Below are positions 18,118-26,930 of a stretch of DNA of 64,000 bases, one piece after another. Each line of letters begins with the position of its first letter. The stretch's first letter is position 1. The position numbers and the translations under genes are program-made. The DNA is taken from NCBI GenBank assembly GCA_024653485.1, contig JANLFY010000002.1, positions 1 through 64,000 on the forward strand, written 5' to 3'. The notes under the pieces are model-generated. The model saw nothing but the letters and a program-made list of their open reading frames with translations. It was not told the DNA's origin and ran no database searches. This DNA comes from Bacillota bacterium (lineage in GTDB: Bacteria > Bacillota > SHA-98 > UBA4971).

Positions 18118-19179
18118 GTGAGTTTTGCTTTGACCACAGTCAAGGACGTCGCCAAACGCGCTGGGGTATCTCCAGCTACCGTATCAAACGTGATCAACCA
18201 GAAAGGGAATGTGAGCCCAGCGCTCGTGGAGTCGGTGACGAGGGCCATAGAGGAACTCGGGTACCGCCCGAACGTGCTGGCAAGGGGGCTCAGGGTAAGC
18301 CGCACCTACACCGTCGGGCTCGTAATCTCCGACATGCTGAACCCGTACTTCTCTGAAATAGCGGCTGGGGTCGAGCGGGTCTGTTCCAGGCGCGGATACA
18401 CCGTGCTGCTTTGCACGACGAACGACAACAAGAGCGCCGAGGCGAAACACGTCCAGGTCTTGAGAGACAGACAGGTCGACGGCATAATCATCGCCTCGAC
18501 AGGCACGGGCAACGAGCTCATCGAGAAGCTCGTCACCGACGAGTATCCGCTCGTCCTCATCAACCGTCGGCTCGACGGGGTCGAAACCGACTGCGTGGTA
18601 AGCGACAACGTCGGCGGAGCCCTGCAGGCGATGGACTATCTGGTCTCTCTCGGTCACAGGCGCATCGGGTTTGTCGGGGGCGCGCGCGACTCGCTGCCGA
18701 GCCGCGAGCGGCTCGAGGGCTACTTGCGCGGCCTTGCCAAGGCGGGCATACCGGCTGACAACGAGATCATCCGCTACGGGTATCTCAAGTATTCGGGCGG
18801 TTATGAGGCGGCAAAGGATCTAGTAAGAATATCCGATAGACCCACAGCCATATTCGCAGCCAACGACATGATGGCGATAGGCGTGATGGACGCGGTCCTT
18901 GAGGCCGGTCTCAGAATCCCTGAGGACATATCGCTTGTCGGCTTTGACGACACGATGCTGAGTTCGCTCAAGAGAATCAACCTTACGACTGTGCGGCAGT
19001 CGTACTTGGAACTGGGCGAGATCGCGACGAAGATGCTCCTCGACAAGCTATCGAAGAGGACGGGCAAACGTTCTGTCAGGAAGCAAGTGGTTCTGTGTTC
19101 TCTCGTCGTACGCGGAAGCTGTACGCGGGCGGAGACGGAGGCGAGCGGGCGTTCCGATGAAATGGGGCAGGCAGAATAG
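18118..19179 (+). CDS. LacI-family transcriptional regulator of sugar operon 1
   Basis: About 353 residues. The HTH and hinge helix are textbook: TTVKDVAKRAGVSPATVSNV, then ELGYRPNVLARGLR. The periplasmic-binding-like effector domain follows (VGLVISDMLNPYFSEI, DGIIIAS, FAANDMMAIGVMDAV, LVGFDDTMLSSL). I use the GTG at 18118; a TTG 12 bases later, preceded by GGTGAG, is equally plausible. The frame extends further upstream without similarity. It precedes a sugar ABC importer by 260 bases and should sense the imported sugar or its phosphate. Confidence 0.9.
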   Translation: MSFALTTVKDVAKRAGVSPATVSNVINQKGNVSPALVESVTRAIEELGYRPNVLARGLRVSRTYTVGLVISDMLNPYFSEIAAGVERVCSRRGYTVLLCTTNDNKSAEAKHVQVLRDRQVDGIIIASTGTGNELIEKLVTDEYPLVLINRRLDGVETDCVVSDNVGGALQAMDYLVSLGHRRIGFVGGARDSLPSRERLEGYLRGLAKAGIPADNEIIRYGYLKYSGGYEAAKDLVRISDRPTAIFAANDMMAIGVMDAVLEAGLRIPEDISLVGFDDTMLSSLKRINLTTVRQSYLELGEIATKMLLDKLSKRTGKRSVRKQVVLCSLVVRGSCTRAETEASGRSDEMGQAE

Positions 19180-19438
19180 GCTGGGTCAGGCGGGAACATG
19201 ACTCACTGGGCACAGGCAATGAGGTTGCCCCAACGCGATAGCGGAGACGATGTAACCGGCAGAGTACTATCTGGGGGTAGGTGGTGCGACGGGGGTCGAG
19301 GCGATTCAAAGGGCGCAAACGCGAGGATTTCAGGATGTCATTGGGAATTATGGTTGAAGAAGCGAGTTGCTCCAGCAAGGACGAGCGACGCGCCTGCTGA
19401 GGCGGCCCGCAAGCGATTATCGAAGGAGGTCGTCGGAG

Positions 19439-20752
19439 TTGAAACGCATGTTCGGCAGGTCGAGAGTGTTGATGGCCGCGGTGCTTGCGCTTACTTGCTG
19501 CTTTGTTGCAGGGACGGGCTATGCGTCGGGCAACGTCGATCTCACCTTCACAGCGTGGTCGTACGGAGTCGAGACGGTCAACGACAATATCGCCAAGTTT
19601 GAACAGATGTACCCGGGGATAAAGGTCGCGTTTTCCGACTTCTCTTGGTTCGATTACCACGACATCATGGCCACGAGGTTCTTCTCCAAGACTCCTACCG
19701 ATGTATGCTACAGTTCGGACCACTGGCTTCAGGAGTGGGCAGCCGCTGGATGGATCGTGCCTCTCGAGGACTACTTCCCGTGGGTCCGTGAATCCAAAGC
19801 TGAGTTCGCCAAGTATGCTGTCGAGGGCATGACTTACAACGGGAAGCTCTATGGGGTTCCATATTACGCGGATCTCATGATCTTCATCTACAACGAGGAA
19901 ATGCTGAAGAAGGCTGGTTTCAACCAACCGCCCAAGACATGGGAGGAGCTCGCCGAACAAGCCAAGGCCATGAAGGCCAAGGGCATCTGCAACTATCCGA
20001 TCATCTTCGAGTTCGGTCAGCAAGAAGGAGCAGCCAACGAGGTCCTCATATCCATGGTTTACTCCCGGAAAGACGGGCACATGTTCAACGGCTTGGAGCC
20101 GGTCTTCAACAAACCAGGGTCGGCTGCTGCCAAGACGCTTGAATGGATAACCGAGGGAATGCAGAAGTCAAAGATCATCGACCCGGCATCACTCACGATG
20201 GCCGAGATCGAGCTGGTCAAGAGCATGCAGTCTGGGCAGCACGCGTTCACCATCCTTCCTAAGTACAACCTTGCCGAGCTGAACAACCCTGCTTCCTCGA
20301 AGCTGGCCGGGAAGTTCAAGATGGCGCTCATGCCGGGCGACACGCACGAAACCGTCGGCTATGTCAGGTTCTACGCGATGACCAAGATGGCAGTGGACCG
20401 CGGCAAAGACGTTGTCGATGCGGTCGGCAAGTTCATCCAGTACTTCGGCGGCAAGACCAACGGTAAGTACATCGTGGAGAAGCGCTGGGCAGTGGAAAAG
20501 GGCCTTGGTTTCGCCCAGTTGCCTCTGTACGACGATCCAGACGTTGTCAAGGCCATTAACTCGTGGGGCGACGTTAAGCTCGAGCTCGAGCAGGCCAAGC
20601 TTGCGAGGGCCAAGGAAGGGCTGAGCCCCTTCTACGGAACGTGGGATCTGTTTGTGAGGACAGAACTCCACAAGGCCTACCTCGGTCAACAGTCGCCTCA
20701 GCAAGTGCTGGATACCTGCGCCAAGAAGTGGAACGAGATGAGGAAGAAGTAG
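19439..20752 (+). CDS. Sugar ABC transporter solute-binding protein (operon 1)
   Basis: 437 residues, family-1 extracellular solute-binding protein. The TTG start at 19439 sits 9 bases after AAGGAGGT and is followed by a signal sequence (MKRMFGRSRVLMAAVLALTC); the Cys in LTCC could make it a lipoprotein, though the lipobox is poor. Family features: TFTAWSYG near the N-terminus, FSDFSWFDYHD, and GVPYYADLMIFIYNEEMLKKAG. It binds a sugar outside the cell and delivers it to the two permeases that follow. The sugar is not predictable from sequence. Confidence 0.9.
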   Translation: MKRMFGRSRVLMAAVLALTCCFVAGTGYASGNVDLTFTAWSYGVETVNDNIAKFEQMYPGIKVAFSDFSWFDYHDIMATRFFSKTPTDVCYSSDHWLQEWAAAGWIVPLEDYFPWVRESKAEFAKYAVEGMTYNGKLYGVPYYADLMIFIYNEEMLKKAGFNQPPKTWEELAEQAKAMKAKGICNYPIIFEFGQQEGAANEVLISMVYSRKDGHMFNGLEPVFNKPGSAAAKTLEWITEGMQKSKIIDPASLTMAEIELVKSMQSGQHAFTILPKYNLAELNNPASSKLAGKFKMALMPGDTHETVGYVRFYAMTKMAVDRGKDVVDAVGKFIQYFGGKTNGKYIVEKRWAVEKGLGFAQLPLYDDPDVVKAINSWGDVKLELEQAKLARAKEGLSPFYGTWDLFVRTELHKAYLGQQSPQQVLDTCAKKWNEMRKK

Positions 20753-20818
20753 CCCGAAGAAAGAGCAGCCCGCAGGTGCCAATGGTTCTGATTCTCTGAC
20801 TGCGCTCCAGTCGGGCTA
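20751..20818 (+). other. Possible stem-loop between binding-protein and permease genes
   Basis: TAGCCCGA at 20751-20758 pairs with TCGGGCTA at 20811-20818, bracketing 52 bases just after the binding-protein stop. Better hairpins stand at the same place in the operons at 40287 and 60752. The remaining bases to 21011 contain two repeats of CCCGCCCGAGGGTTCT-like sequence and no gene. Confidence 0.35.
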
Positions 20819-21011
20819 TGCACGGCAGTACACCCTCGGGTTTACGGGGCGGCTCCGCGCACGGGTCACGGTGCTCGGAGCTTGCCCCGCCCGAGGGTTC
20901 TCCCCGCCCGAGGGTTCTACGTCCGGGGGTTCTCAAGGAATTGGAGTCGGCACGGACCGAGGGCGCGGATCTGGCACTTTACCTCTGCTTTACGGGCCGG
21001 GAGGTATTTAG

Positions 21012-21941
21012 ATGAGTCCTGTTGGAGTTAGTGGACGGGGTACGCTCGCTTCGAGTACACCCATGATCAGTGGTCGTCGCGAGAAACCCTTCCTTCTTGT
21101 CGTTCCGACGCTGGGAATTGTCCTGTGCTTCACCGTGTTTCCGATCGGGTACGCCCTAGTTCTGAGCCTGAGGCGTTTCCTGCTTACGCAGCCCTGGGAC
21201 ACTTCGTTTGTGGGTTTGCGCAACTATTGGGAAGTGATAACGAGCGATTACTTCCGTGCCTCCATTGCGAGCACGTTCAAGTTCGCCGCGCTTGCAGTGG
21301 TCTGTGTCCTCATCTATGGCGGTCTGGTCGGCCTCCTCCTCGATGCGAGACTGTGGACTTCACGGCTGCTTCAGGTGCTTATCCTGCTGCCATGGGCGAT
21401 CCCTCCGGCCATCGCCGGCATCATGTGGAAGTGGATATTCCATGCCGACTATGGTGCGGTCAACGGGTTTCTTGTAGGGCTTGGTCTGCTGAAGGATTAC
21501 TTTCCGTGGCTCAGCACGCCTTCCACCGCAAGAACTTGCCTTGTCATCGCCCACGTTTGGAAAGAAGGCTCGCTCGCCGCAGTCTTGGTTCTTGCTGGGC
21601 TACAGACGATCCCTCGCGAACTCCGCGATGCCATCTTTTGTGATGGTGGCGGGCCGTGGACGTATTTCAGGCATGTCGTGATCCCGTTCCTGAAACCTAC
21701 CCTGCTTGTGATAGCGATCTACGAAACGATGATTGCGATTCTGACGTTTGACCTTGTTTACGTGATGACCGGAGGAGGGCCTGGGAACGCGACGGCTTTG
21801 GTCTCCTGGTATGCGTATATCGAGTCCTTCAGGTTCCTCAACTTCGGGCACGGCGCCGCGCTATCGTTCACAATTGCCGCGGTCATCCTGGTGATGATAC
21901 TGGTGTACCTGAGAGTGCTCAAGACAGAGGAAGTGTACTGA
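21012..21941 (+). CDS. Sugar ABC transporter permease, MalF type (operon 1)
   Basis: 309 residues with six transmembrane helices (PFLLVVPTLGIVLCFTVFPIGYAL first). The cytoplasmic EAA loop that docks on the ATPase is recognisable but altered: ELRDAIFCDGGGPWTYFRHV, where most relatives have EAAxxDGA. FVGLRNYWEV near residue 70 and the YVMTGGGPGNAT loop are typical of MalF/UgpA-type subunits. It pairs with the permease at 22056. ATG start; the upstream site is modest (GGGAGG). Confidence 0.9.
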   Translation: MSPVGVSGRGTLASSTPMISGRREKPFLLVVPTLGIVLCFTVFPIGYALVLSLRRFLLTQPWDTSFVGLRNYWEVITSDYFRASIASTFKFAALAVVCVLIYGGLVGLLLDARLWTSRLLQVLILLPWAIPPAIAGIMWKWIFHADYGAVNGFLVGLGLLKDYFPWLSTPSTARTCLVIAHVWKEGSLAAVLVLAGLQTIPRELRDAIFCDGGGPWTYFRHVVIPFLKPTLLVIAIYETMIAILTFDLVYVMTGGGPGNATALVSWYAYIESFRFLNFGHGAALSFTIAAVILVMILVYLRVLKTEEVY

Positions 21942-22055
21942 CAGGACGCTCCGGCAGGTCGTTCCGGTGACGGCGTCCGCGTGGGCGTGAGAACCTTGCG
22001 GCGTCCCTTTGGTCTTGCCTCGTAGATAGGTGGTTTCCTGGGGGTGTTCGAAGTC

Positions 22056-22952
22056 ATGGTGGGGGCCAAGCGCAGGCGCTTGCGACTCGCGTTTCTCTAC
22101 GGTGTGTCGATTCTCCTGGTCGTGTTCATTTTGTTTCCGTTCTACTGGGTGTTCCGCTCAAGCCTAATGGGTGAGGAGGACCTCTTCTCGCGCCCGATTG
22201 TGTGGCTCACGCGGCACCCGACCCTGGACAACTACAGGTACGTCTTCACGGGCGAAATACCCACGAGTTACCAGGTCAAGGGCCTCATGAGGAGCAGGGT
22301 TTCTCAAGAGACCCGGTACATTCTGGGCGCTCTCAAGAACAGCACAGTAGTTGCCGTCTCCGTGACCCTGGTGAATCTCATTTTCGGAACGCCGGCCGCC
22401 TACGTTTTCGCAAGGATGAGATTCAGGGGATCCCTGAGAGTATACCAATTCATCCTGATGAGCCGCCTCCTCCCCGCGGTTGCCATCGCGATCCCATACT
22501 ATCTCATCATCAAGTGGGTGGGCCTACTCGATACGTATCTCGGACTGATCCTGGTATACAGCGCGATAACCCTTCCGTTCTCCGTATGGTATCTCACGTT
22601 GTATTTTCGAAGCGTGCCAGCCAGTATGGAGGAGGCCGGCCTCGTGGACGGGTGCACGCGCCTTCAGGCTCTACGGTTTGTGTTGGCTCCGGTTGCGGCG
22701 CCGGGCATAACGGCTGCTGCTGCGTTTGCCTTCATGGCGGTCTACAACGAGTTCCTTTTCGGGCTCATGCTCACGCAAACCATCAAGAGCAGGACAATGC
22801 CTGTGCTCATAGCTGGCATCTCAACGAACCCGGACGTAAGCTATGCCCTTCTCTGTGTCTGCATAACGCTGGCGATAATTCCGCCTGTCATACTTGCCCT
22901 TCTCCTCAGGCAGTACATCACGAGGGGGCTTCTAACCACGATTTCGAAGTAG
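22056..22952 (+). CDS. Sugar ABC transporter permease, MalG type (operon 1)
   Basis: 298 residues from the ATG at 22056 (a GTG at 22044 is an alternative), six transmembrane helices. The EAA loop reads MEEAGLVDGCTRLQALRFV, and the C-terminus ends in LLLRQYITRGLLTTISK, the usual MalG-type end. There is a longer than usual periplasmic segment after the first helix (about 22200-22310). A direct repeat of TTCGAAGTAGG spans its stop codon (22942-22979). Confidence 0.9.
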   Translation: MVGAKRRRLRLAFLYGVSILLVVFILFPFYWVFRSSLMGEEDLFSRPIVWLTRHPTLDNYRYVFTGEIPTSYQVKGLMRSRVSQETRYILGALKNSTVVAVSVTLVNLIFGTPAAYVFARMRFRGSLRVYQFILMSRLLPAVAIAIPYYLIIKWVGLLDTYLGLILVYSAITLPFSVWYLTLYFRSVPASMEEAGLVDGCTRLQALRFVLAPVAAPGITAAAAFAFMAVYNEFLFGLMLTQTIKSRTMPVLIAGISTNPDVSYALLCVCITLAIIPPVILALLLRQYITRGLLTTISK

Positions 22953-23009
22953 GCCTGTCGCGTTCGAAGTAGGTCTATCGGGGCACTGATTGCGATCGGG
23001 GGTGTCACA

Positions 23010-24119
23010 GTGGAAAAGACGCTGAATGTGGGCGTGATTGGACTGGGTCTCATCGGTTCCCTACATGCGAGGATCATGCGCCAGCTTCCCAACGCGAGCC
23101 TTGTGGCAGTAGCAGATGCCGACCCGGAGAGGGCTCGTGCCGTCGGCGAGGAAGAGCGGTGCTGCTCATACACGGACTATCGCGACCTGCTTGCTAGGGG
23201 CGATATCGACGCTGTCTCCATATGCGTTCCTGACACGTACCACCTGGAGGTGAGTGCCGCAGCAGCCTCGTCAGGCAAGCACATTCTGCTTGAGAAGCCG
23301 CTTGCTGCGACCGTGGCTGAAGGCGAGGAGATCATAGACGCAGTCCAGGCAGCTGGGGTCCGGATGATGGTCGCGCATATACTGCGCTTCGACCCCAGGT
23401 ATGTGCAGCTTCACGATGCTCTGGTTCGCGGAGAGCTTGGAGAGCCGATCCATCTACGCCTGAGACGGCAGAACCCCGTGCTGACGGCCAGAAGACTGGG
23501 TGGCTCTGTTCCAATACTGCAGTACCTTGGTATCCACGACGCCGACCTCATCCGCTGGTACGCATCGAGCGATGTCGACCGAGTTTACGCCCAGAGAGTC
23601 ACCAAGTTCTCCAGCGGCGAGGGCAGCGGCGAGAGCAGGAGCCAAGGCGGGAGCCAAGGTGGCGGCCAGGGCAGCGGACAAGGCAGTGGCGAGGGTAGCG
23701 GGCAAAGCCGTGGCCAGGGTGGCAGGCAAGGTGCGGAGGACGCCCTCATTGCTCTCCTGACGTTCAAAAGCGGGGCGATTGGGACGATCGAGCTTGGCTG
23801 GGCGCTTCCCCAGAACTTTCCTTCTGGCATCTATGCTTCCGCGGAGGTGGTTGGGACCAAAGGAGCAGGTTACGTGAACATCCTGGACCAGGGCCTGTGC
23901 ATATACACGGAGAACGGGCTCAGATGTCCCGATACTCTGCATTGGCCGGAGGTGAACGGGCAGATCGTCGGCGACCTGCGAGATGAGATAGCTCACTTTG
24001 TGGACCGGACACTCGACGGAGAGGAGTACGCGGTGAGTAACACGGATGCTCTTGCAGCCGTCCGGATCATCGAGGCATGCGCAAAGTCCATTGACCGAAA
24101 CCAGCCGGTGCAGCTATGA
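23010..24119 (+). CDS. Gfo/Idh/MocA-family oxidoreductase with a Gly/Ser/Gln-rich insertion
   Basis: 369 residues. The Rossmann NAD(P) site is GLGLIGSLHARIM, followed by the family's EKP motif (LLEKPLAAT) carrying the catalytic-site Lys. These enzymes oxidise or reduce sugars, inositols or their derivatives. About 40 residues at 203-242 (23616-23735) are a low-complexity run of Gly, Ser, Gln, Glu and Arg, encoded by short GGCAGCGG-like repeats. It sits within the C-terminal substrate domain, between a beta strand (YAQRVTKF) and ALIALLTFKSG. Without it the length would match the family (about 330). The frame is kept, so the protein may be functional with an external loop. Its stop overlaps a 37-codon ORF. 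Confidence 0.9.
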   Translation: MEKTLNVGVIGLGLIGSLHARIMRQLPNASLVAVADADPERARAVGEEERCCSYTDYRDLLARGDIDAVSICVPDTYHLEVSAAAASSGKHILLEKPLAATVAEGEEIIDAVQAAGVRMMVAHILRFDPRYVQLHDALVRGELGEPIHLRLRRQNPVLTARRLGGSVPILQYLGIHDADLIRWYASSDVDRVYAQRVTKFSSGEGSGESRSQGGSQGGGQGSGQGSGEGSGQSRGQGGRQGAEDALIALLTFKSGAIGTIELGWALPQNFPSGIYASAEVVGTKGAGYVNILDQGLCIYTENGLRCPDTLHWPEVNGQIVGDLRDEIAHFVDRTLDGEEYAVSNTDALAAVRIIEACAKSIDRNQPVQL

Positions 24120-24229
24120 CGTTTGTAACCGGCGCAGGTCTGATGTTTGCGGCCGGTGCCGCTCTGGCGCTCGCAGCCAGTGTAGCTCTGACGTTTGCAG
24201 CCGGCGCAGGTCCGATATTCGTCTTGTGA
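24116..24229 (+). CDS. 37-residue hydrophobic peptide made of octapeptide repeats
   Basis: The ATG overlaps the dehydrogenase stop codon (ATGA), and the frame reads four 8-residue units, TFVTGAGL, MFAAGAAL, ALAASVAL and TFAAGAGP, then IFVL. At DNA level these are four 24-base tandem units (24119-24214). The product would be a single Gly/Ala-rich membrane-spanning helix. The repeat origin makes a chance ORF possible; exact frame maintenance and translational coupling argue for a gene. I know of no family. Confidence 0.4.
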   Translation: MTFVTGAGLMFAAGAALALAASVALTFAAGAGPIFVL

Positions 24230-24277
24230 CCGCCTTGCGCTCACCGTCAGGATATAGCAATACCAGGAGGGGTTGAG

Positions 24278-25042
24278 ATGAACAAGACTCGAGTGCTCTA
24301 TGTTGGGGATTCAGCGGGAGTGGTTGGGCCCGTCTTCGTGGCCTCACCGTTTGAGGTCGAGGTGAAGGGGTTCAACGTTCACGTGTGGGGACAGCCTCTC
24401 ATCGACGGACTTCAGGCTACCGGCGAGATCGAGGTGACCCATCAGCCCAGCTGGCAAGCCTATGGTTCGTACCCGAAGACGCCCGAGGAAATGGCTGCGT
24501 ATGATGTAGTTATAGTAAGTGACGTCGAGAAGGACGTACTGGTGCTCTATCCGGTATGGACGAAGGCTCCCATGGGACCGAACAGGCTCGAGACAACGCG
24601 TAAGTACGTAGAGAACGGCGGCGGGTTCCTCATGGTCGGAGGATGGACCTCCTTCTCGGGTCGTTACGGCAAGGCGGCCTACTATGGGACTCCCATCGAG
24701 CAGACACTGCCTGTGGAGTGCCTTGCCGGGCTGGACGACCGGGTCGAGTGTCCTGAGGGCGCAGTCATCAAGACACTAGAGCCCGACCACCCCATTCTCA
24801 GGGGCATCCCGAAGGAATGGCCGATCATGTTGGGATACAACAAGGTAAAGGTCAAGCCGGGCGCCAAGGTGCTGGCAACCATCAACGACGACCCGTTCAT
24901 CGTGGTATGGGATTATGGCAAAGGCCGCTCCATGGCTTTCACCACCGACTGCTCGCCTCACTGGGGCGTTGACTTCGTAAAATGGGATTACTACGGGCAG
25001 TTCTGGAGACAGGCCATCCAATGGCTTGCTCGGAGAGCGTAG
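24278..25042 (+). CDS. GATase1-like (DUF1355-type) cytoplasmic protein
   Basis: 254 residues with a class-I glutamine-amidotransferase-like fold: RVLYVGDSAG at the start, YDVVIVSDVEKDVL, RKYVENGGGFLMVGGW, GIPKEWPIMLGYNKV, WDYGKGRSMAFTTDCSPHWG. The nucleophile elbow lacks the usual Cys, as in other DUF1355/ThuA-like proteins often found with sugar ABC importers and Gfo/Idh/MocA enzymes. AGGAGGGG precedes the ATG. It is the last gene of operon 1. Function is not known; a role with the dehydrogenase in converting an unusual sugar is inferred from context. Confidence 0.8.
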   Translation: MNKTRVLYVGDSAGVVGPVFVASPFEVEVKGFNVHVWGQPLIDGLQATGEIEVTHQPSWQAYGSYPKTPEEMAAYDVVIVSDVEKDVLVLYPVWTKAPMGPNRLETTRKYVENGGGFLMVGGWTSFSGRYGKAAYYGTPIEQTLPVECLAGLDDRVECPEGAVIKTLEPDHPILRGIPKEWPIMLGYNKVKVKPGAKVLATINDDPFIVVWDYGKGRSMAFTTDCSPHWGVDFVKWDYYGQFWRQAIQWLARRA

Positions 25043-25123
25043 GCCCAGCGCCATGGGGAGCGTAGGATCACAGCACGGGGACTAGAAAAGCCTCCTAGGT
25101 GTAGTAAGCTGTGTAGCAAGCTC

Positions 25124-25189
25124 CACTGTCCGCGGCCATCGCGGCGGCTGCGACTGCGGCTGCGACTGCGGCGGTGGCCGCGGACAGTG
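25124..25189 (+). terminator. Large GC-rich hairpin after operon 1
   Basis: Left arm 25124-25142 (CACTGTCCGCGGCCATCGC) and right arm 25171-25189 (GCGGTGGCCGCGGACAGTG) form a 19-bp stem with one mismatch. The 28-base loop consists of GGCTGCGACTGC repeats. No T tract follows, so it may stabilise the transcript rather than terminate it. Confidence 0.5.
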
Positions 25190-25567
25190 CTGGCGAGGCC
25201 CTCCTGTCTGCGTCCTCACATGAGTCGGTCATCGTCTCGGCCGGCGCCGGCCGTTACATGGCGTACAGTAGGCACAGGTGCACAGGTGCAGGTTTCGCGA
25301 CGGCGTTGGTGTCAGGGCGGTTGCCGTGAGAACGACGAAAGGTTCATCGGCAGGGGGCAGGATTGCACGATGTCTTGTCGAAGTAGGCGACTGGATATGT
25401 CTGGATAATCGTCGGTTCCTTGTCGACGGTCATGGCATAGACTCGGCATGCCTGAAGCGTCTGCAGCGTCGCATGTTCTGAGGGAAGGGAGCGTATGACT
25501 AAACCGTCAAATACGCTGTCCGGAGAGTGCGTCGCCCTCCAACCGGACGCAAAAAGAGGCTGATCGG
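25190..25567. other. Intergenic region, nothing recognised
   Basis: Between the hairpin and the next gene. No promoter consensus, RNA gene or repeat stands out, and small frames have no ribosome sites. Confidence 0.4.
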
Positions 25568-26644
25568 GTGGTACCGATGGCAGGACAGAGTCTTTGCATG
25601 ACCATTGACGGGGAAGGGATCAGAGAAGGGGTGCCGCTGCAACTCCTCGCGACAGTCTTTAGGGGCGTGCAGGACACGATTTACCACATGGCCATGGCCG
25701 AATCCGGCCACGATGTACGCCCGAGGGCTCGCGTGCCCGACGATATCAGGACGCAGTATCAGCTGATACGCGCGGCGGAGCACAACAGTGCATATACCAT
25801 TGAAGCCGCGTTTGCATCCCCCGCGCAAGCTTCCCTATCGTTCGAACCGAACAGGCGGACGGCGGTGCTCGAGAAGTACACGTCCCTTCTGGGTGCTCTC
25901 TCGGAATCCGGCGACCACACGTTGTCTGTGCTGTTTCCTGATACGATGTGGCGGAGAAGGATACTCCGGTCTCTGGAGGTCTATTGCCCAAAGAAGGGGG
26001 ACCAGTGGCACCTGACCGTGAGTCACGAGCCCAAAGGCACTGCGGCAACTCTGTCAGCCGTGACCCGTGAGCGGATATCTAGGCTCCTTGCTGAACCGGG
26101 ATTCGAGGAGACGACTGTTAGCGGAGAGCTTGTGCGGATACATCTGGACGAGCACAAGCTTGGGATCTATTATCAACCGACAAGCCGCGTGCTGGACTGC
26201 TACTACGACCCTGAACTGGAGGACCTAATCGTGGAGAATCTGAAAGGAATCGTCCATGTCGCCGGCAGGGTGCAACTCAGGGTGCAACTCGATGCGAACG
26301 GCTTTCCTGACAAGATCGTCGATGTCTCCGACATTCGTGCTCTTGACCTTCGACCGCTCATGCTCAAATCAATCGAAACGGCTGAGGGGAGGCTCGTTCT
26401 CAGGCGGGCGGAGTCAGTCAGGCCATCATTCGAGGACGGGGAGGTCGTATTCGAGCTGCCCGACTTGCACATCGTCGCATCGGGCGCCACGCGTGAGGAC
26501 GCTGTGGAGAAGCTCTTTTCCGATCTCATTTGGTTGTGGAAGGAGTACGTGCTCGCACCCCATGAGGAGTTGTCTCAGGACGCGAGGGAGCTCGCGGAAC
26601 GTCTTCGCGGAATGATCGAGGAGGCTTCGGTGGGGAATGGGTGA
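25568..26644 (+). CDS. Unrecognised 358-residue protein, possible large antitoxin-like partner of a HicA-like protein
   Basis: No overall family is recognised. The middle alternates beta strands and helices. The C-terminal 70 residues (LPDLHIVASGATREDAVEKL, then WLWKEYVLAPHEEL and LAERLRGMI) resemble the partial RNase-H-like strand-helix of HicB antitoxins and the linker seen beside HicA toxins. It overlaps the next gene, a HicA-like protein, by 8 bases, the usual arrangement of a coupled pair. Start: GTG at 25568 or ATG at 25577, both after purine-rich bases. There is no signal peptide or membrane segment. A toxin-antitoxin or defence role is inferred from the neighbour only. Confidence 0.65.
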   Translation: MVPMAGQSLCMTIDGEGIREGVPLQLLATVFRGVQDTIYHMAMAESGHDVRPRARVPDDIRTQYQLIRAAEHNSAYTIEAAFASPAQASLSFEPNRRTAVLEKYTSLLGALSESGDHTLSVLFPDTMWRRRILRSLEVYCPKKGDQWHLTVSHEPKGTAATLSAVTRERISRLLAEPGFEETTVSGELVRIHLDEHKLGIYYQPTSRVLDCYYDPELEDLIVENLKGIVHVAGRVQLRVQLDANGFPDKIVDVSDIRALDLRPLMLKSIETAEGRLVLRRAESVRPSFEDGEVVFELPDLHIVASGATREDAVEKLFSDLIWLWKEYVLAPHEELSQDARELAERLRGMIEEASVGNG

Positions 26645-26930
26645 GGCGAACCGCAGGGACGTGGAAAGCGCGTTACGCAAGAAAGGGTTTCGGCAGTCAG
26701 GTGGCAGCCATCGCAAGTTCGTGTTCTACACGTGCGGCGGAAAGAAGACGTCGGTATGGACCGAGATAAGTCACGGATCCAAACACAGAGACCTCTCGGA
26801 ATTCATACTTCACAAGATGGCCGATCAGTGCCGCCTCTCCTATCCTCAATTCAGAAGACTGATCGAGCGTCCTATGTCACGTGAGGAGTACGAGGGGCTG
26901 CTGGTACAAAGTGGGAGTACAAGAGAATAG
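26637..26930 (+). CDS. HicA-like small RNA-binding/toxin-fold protein
   Basis: 97 residues. The N-terminal half shows the HicA-like double-stranded-RNA-binding pattern: a helix, then LRKKGFRQSGGSHRKF with the GSH His that is catalytic in HicA mRNA interferases, then a beta strand. It then departs with KHRDLSEFILHKMADQCRLS and a C-terminal helix not seen in short HicA toxins. The start is 8 bases inside the upstream gene. It may be an mRNA interferase controlled by the 358-residue protein; this is inference. Confidence 0.65.
   Translation: MGEANRRDVESALRKKGFRQSGGSHRKFVFYTCGGKKTSVWTEISHGSKHRDLSEFILHKMADQCRLSYPQFRRLIERPMSREEYEGLLVQSGSTRE

Noticed and set aside
19198-19438. Frame between LacI and binding-protein genes extending the binding protein N-terminus
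   Set aside because: The signal peptide and ribosome site fix the start at 19439; upstream residues have no similarity.
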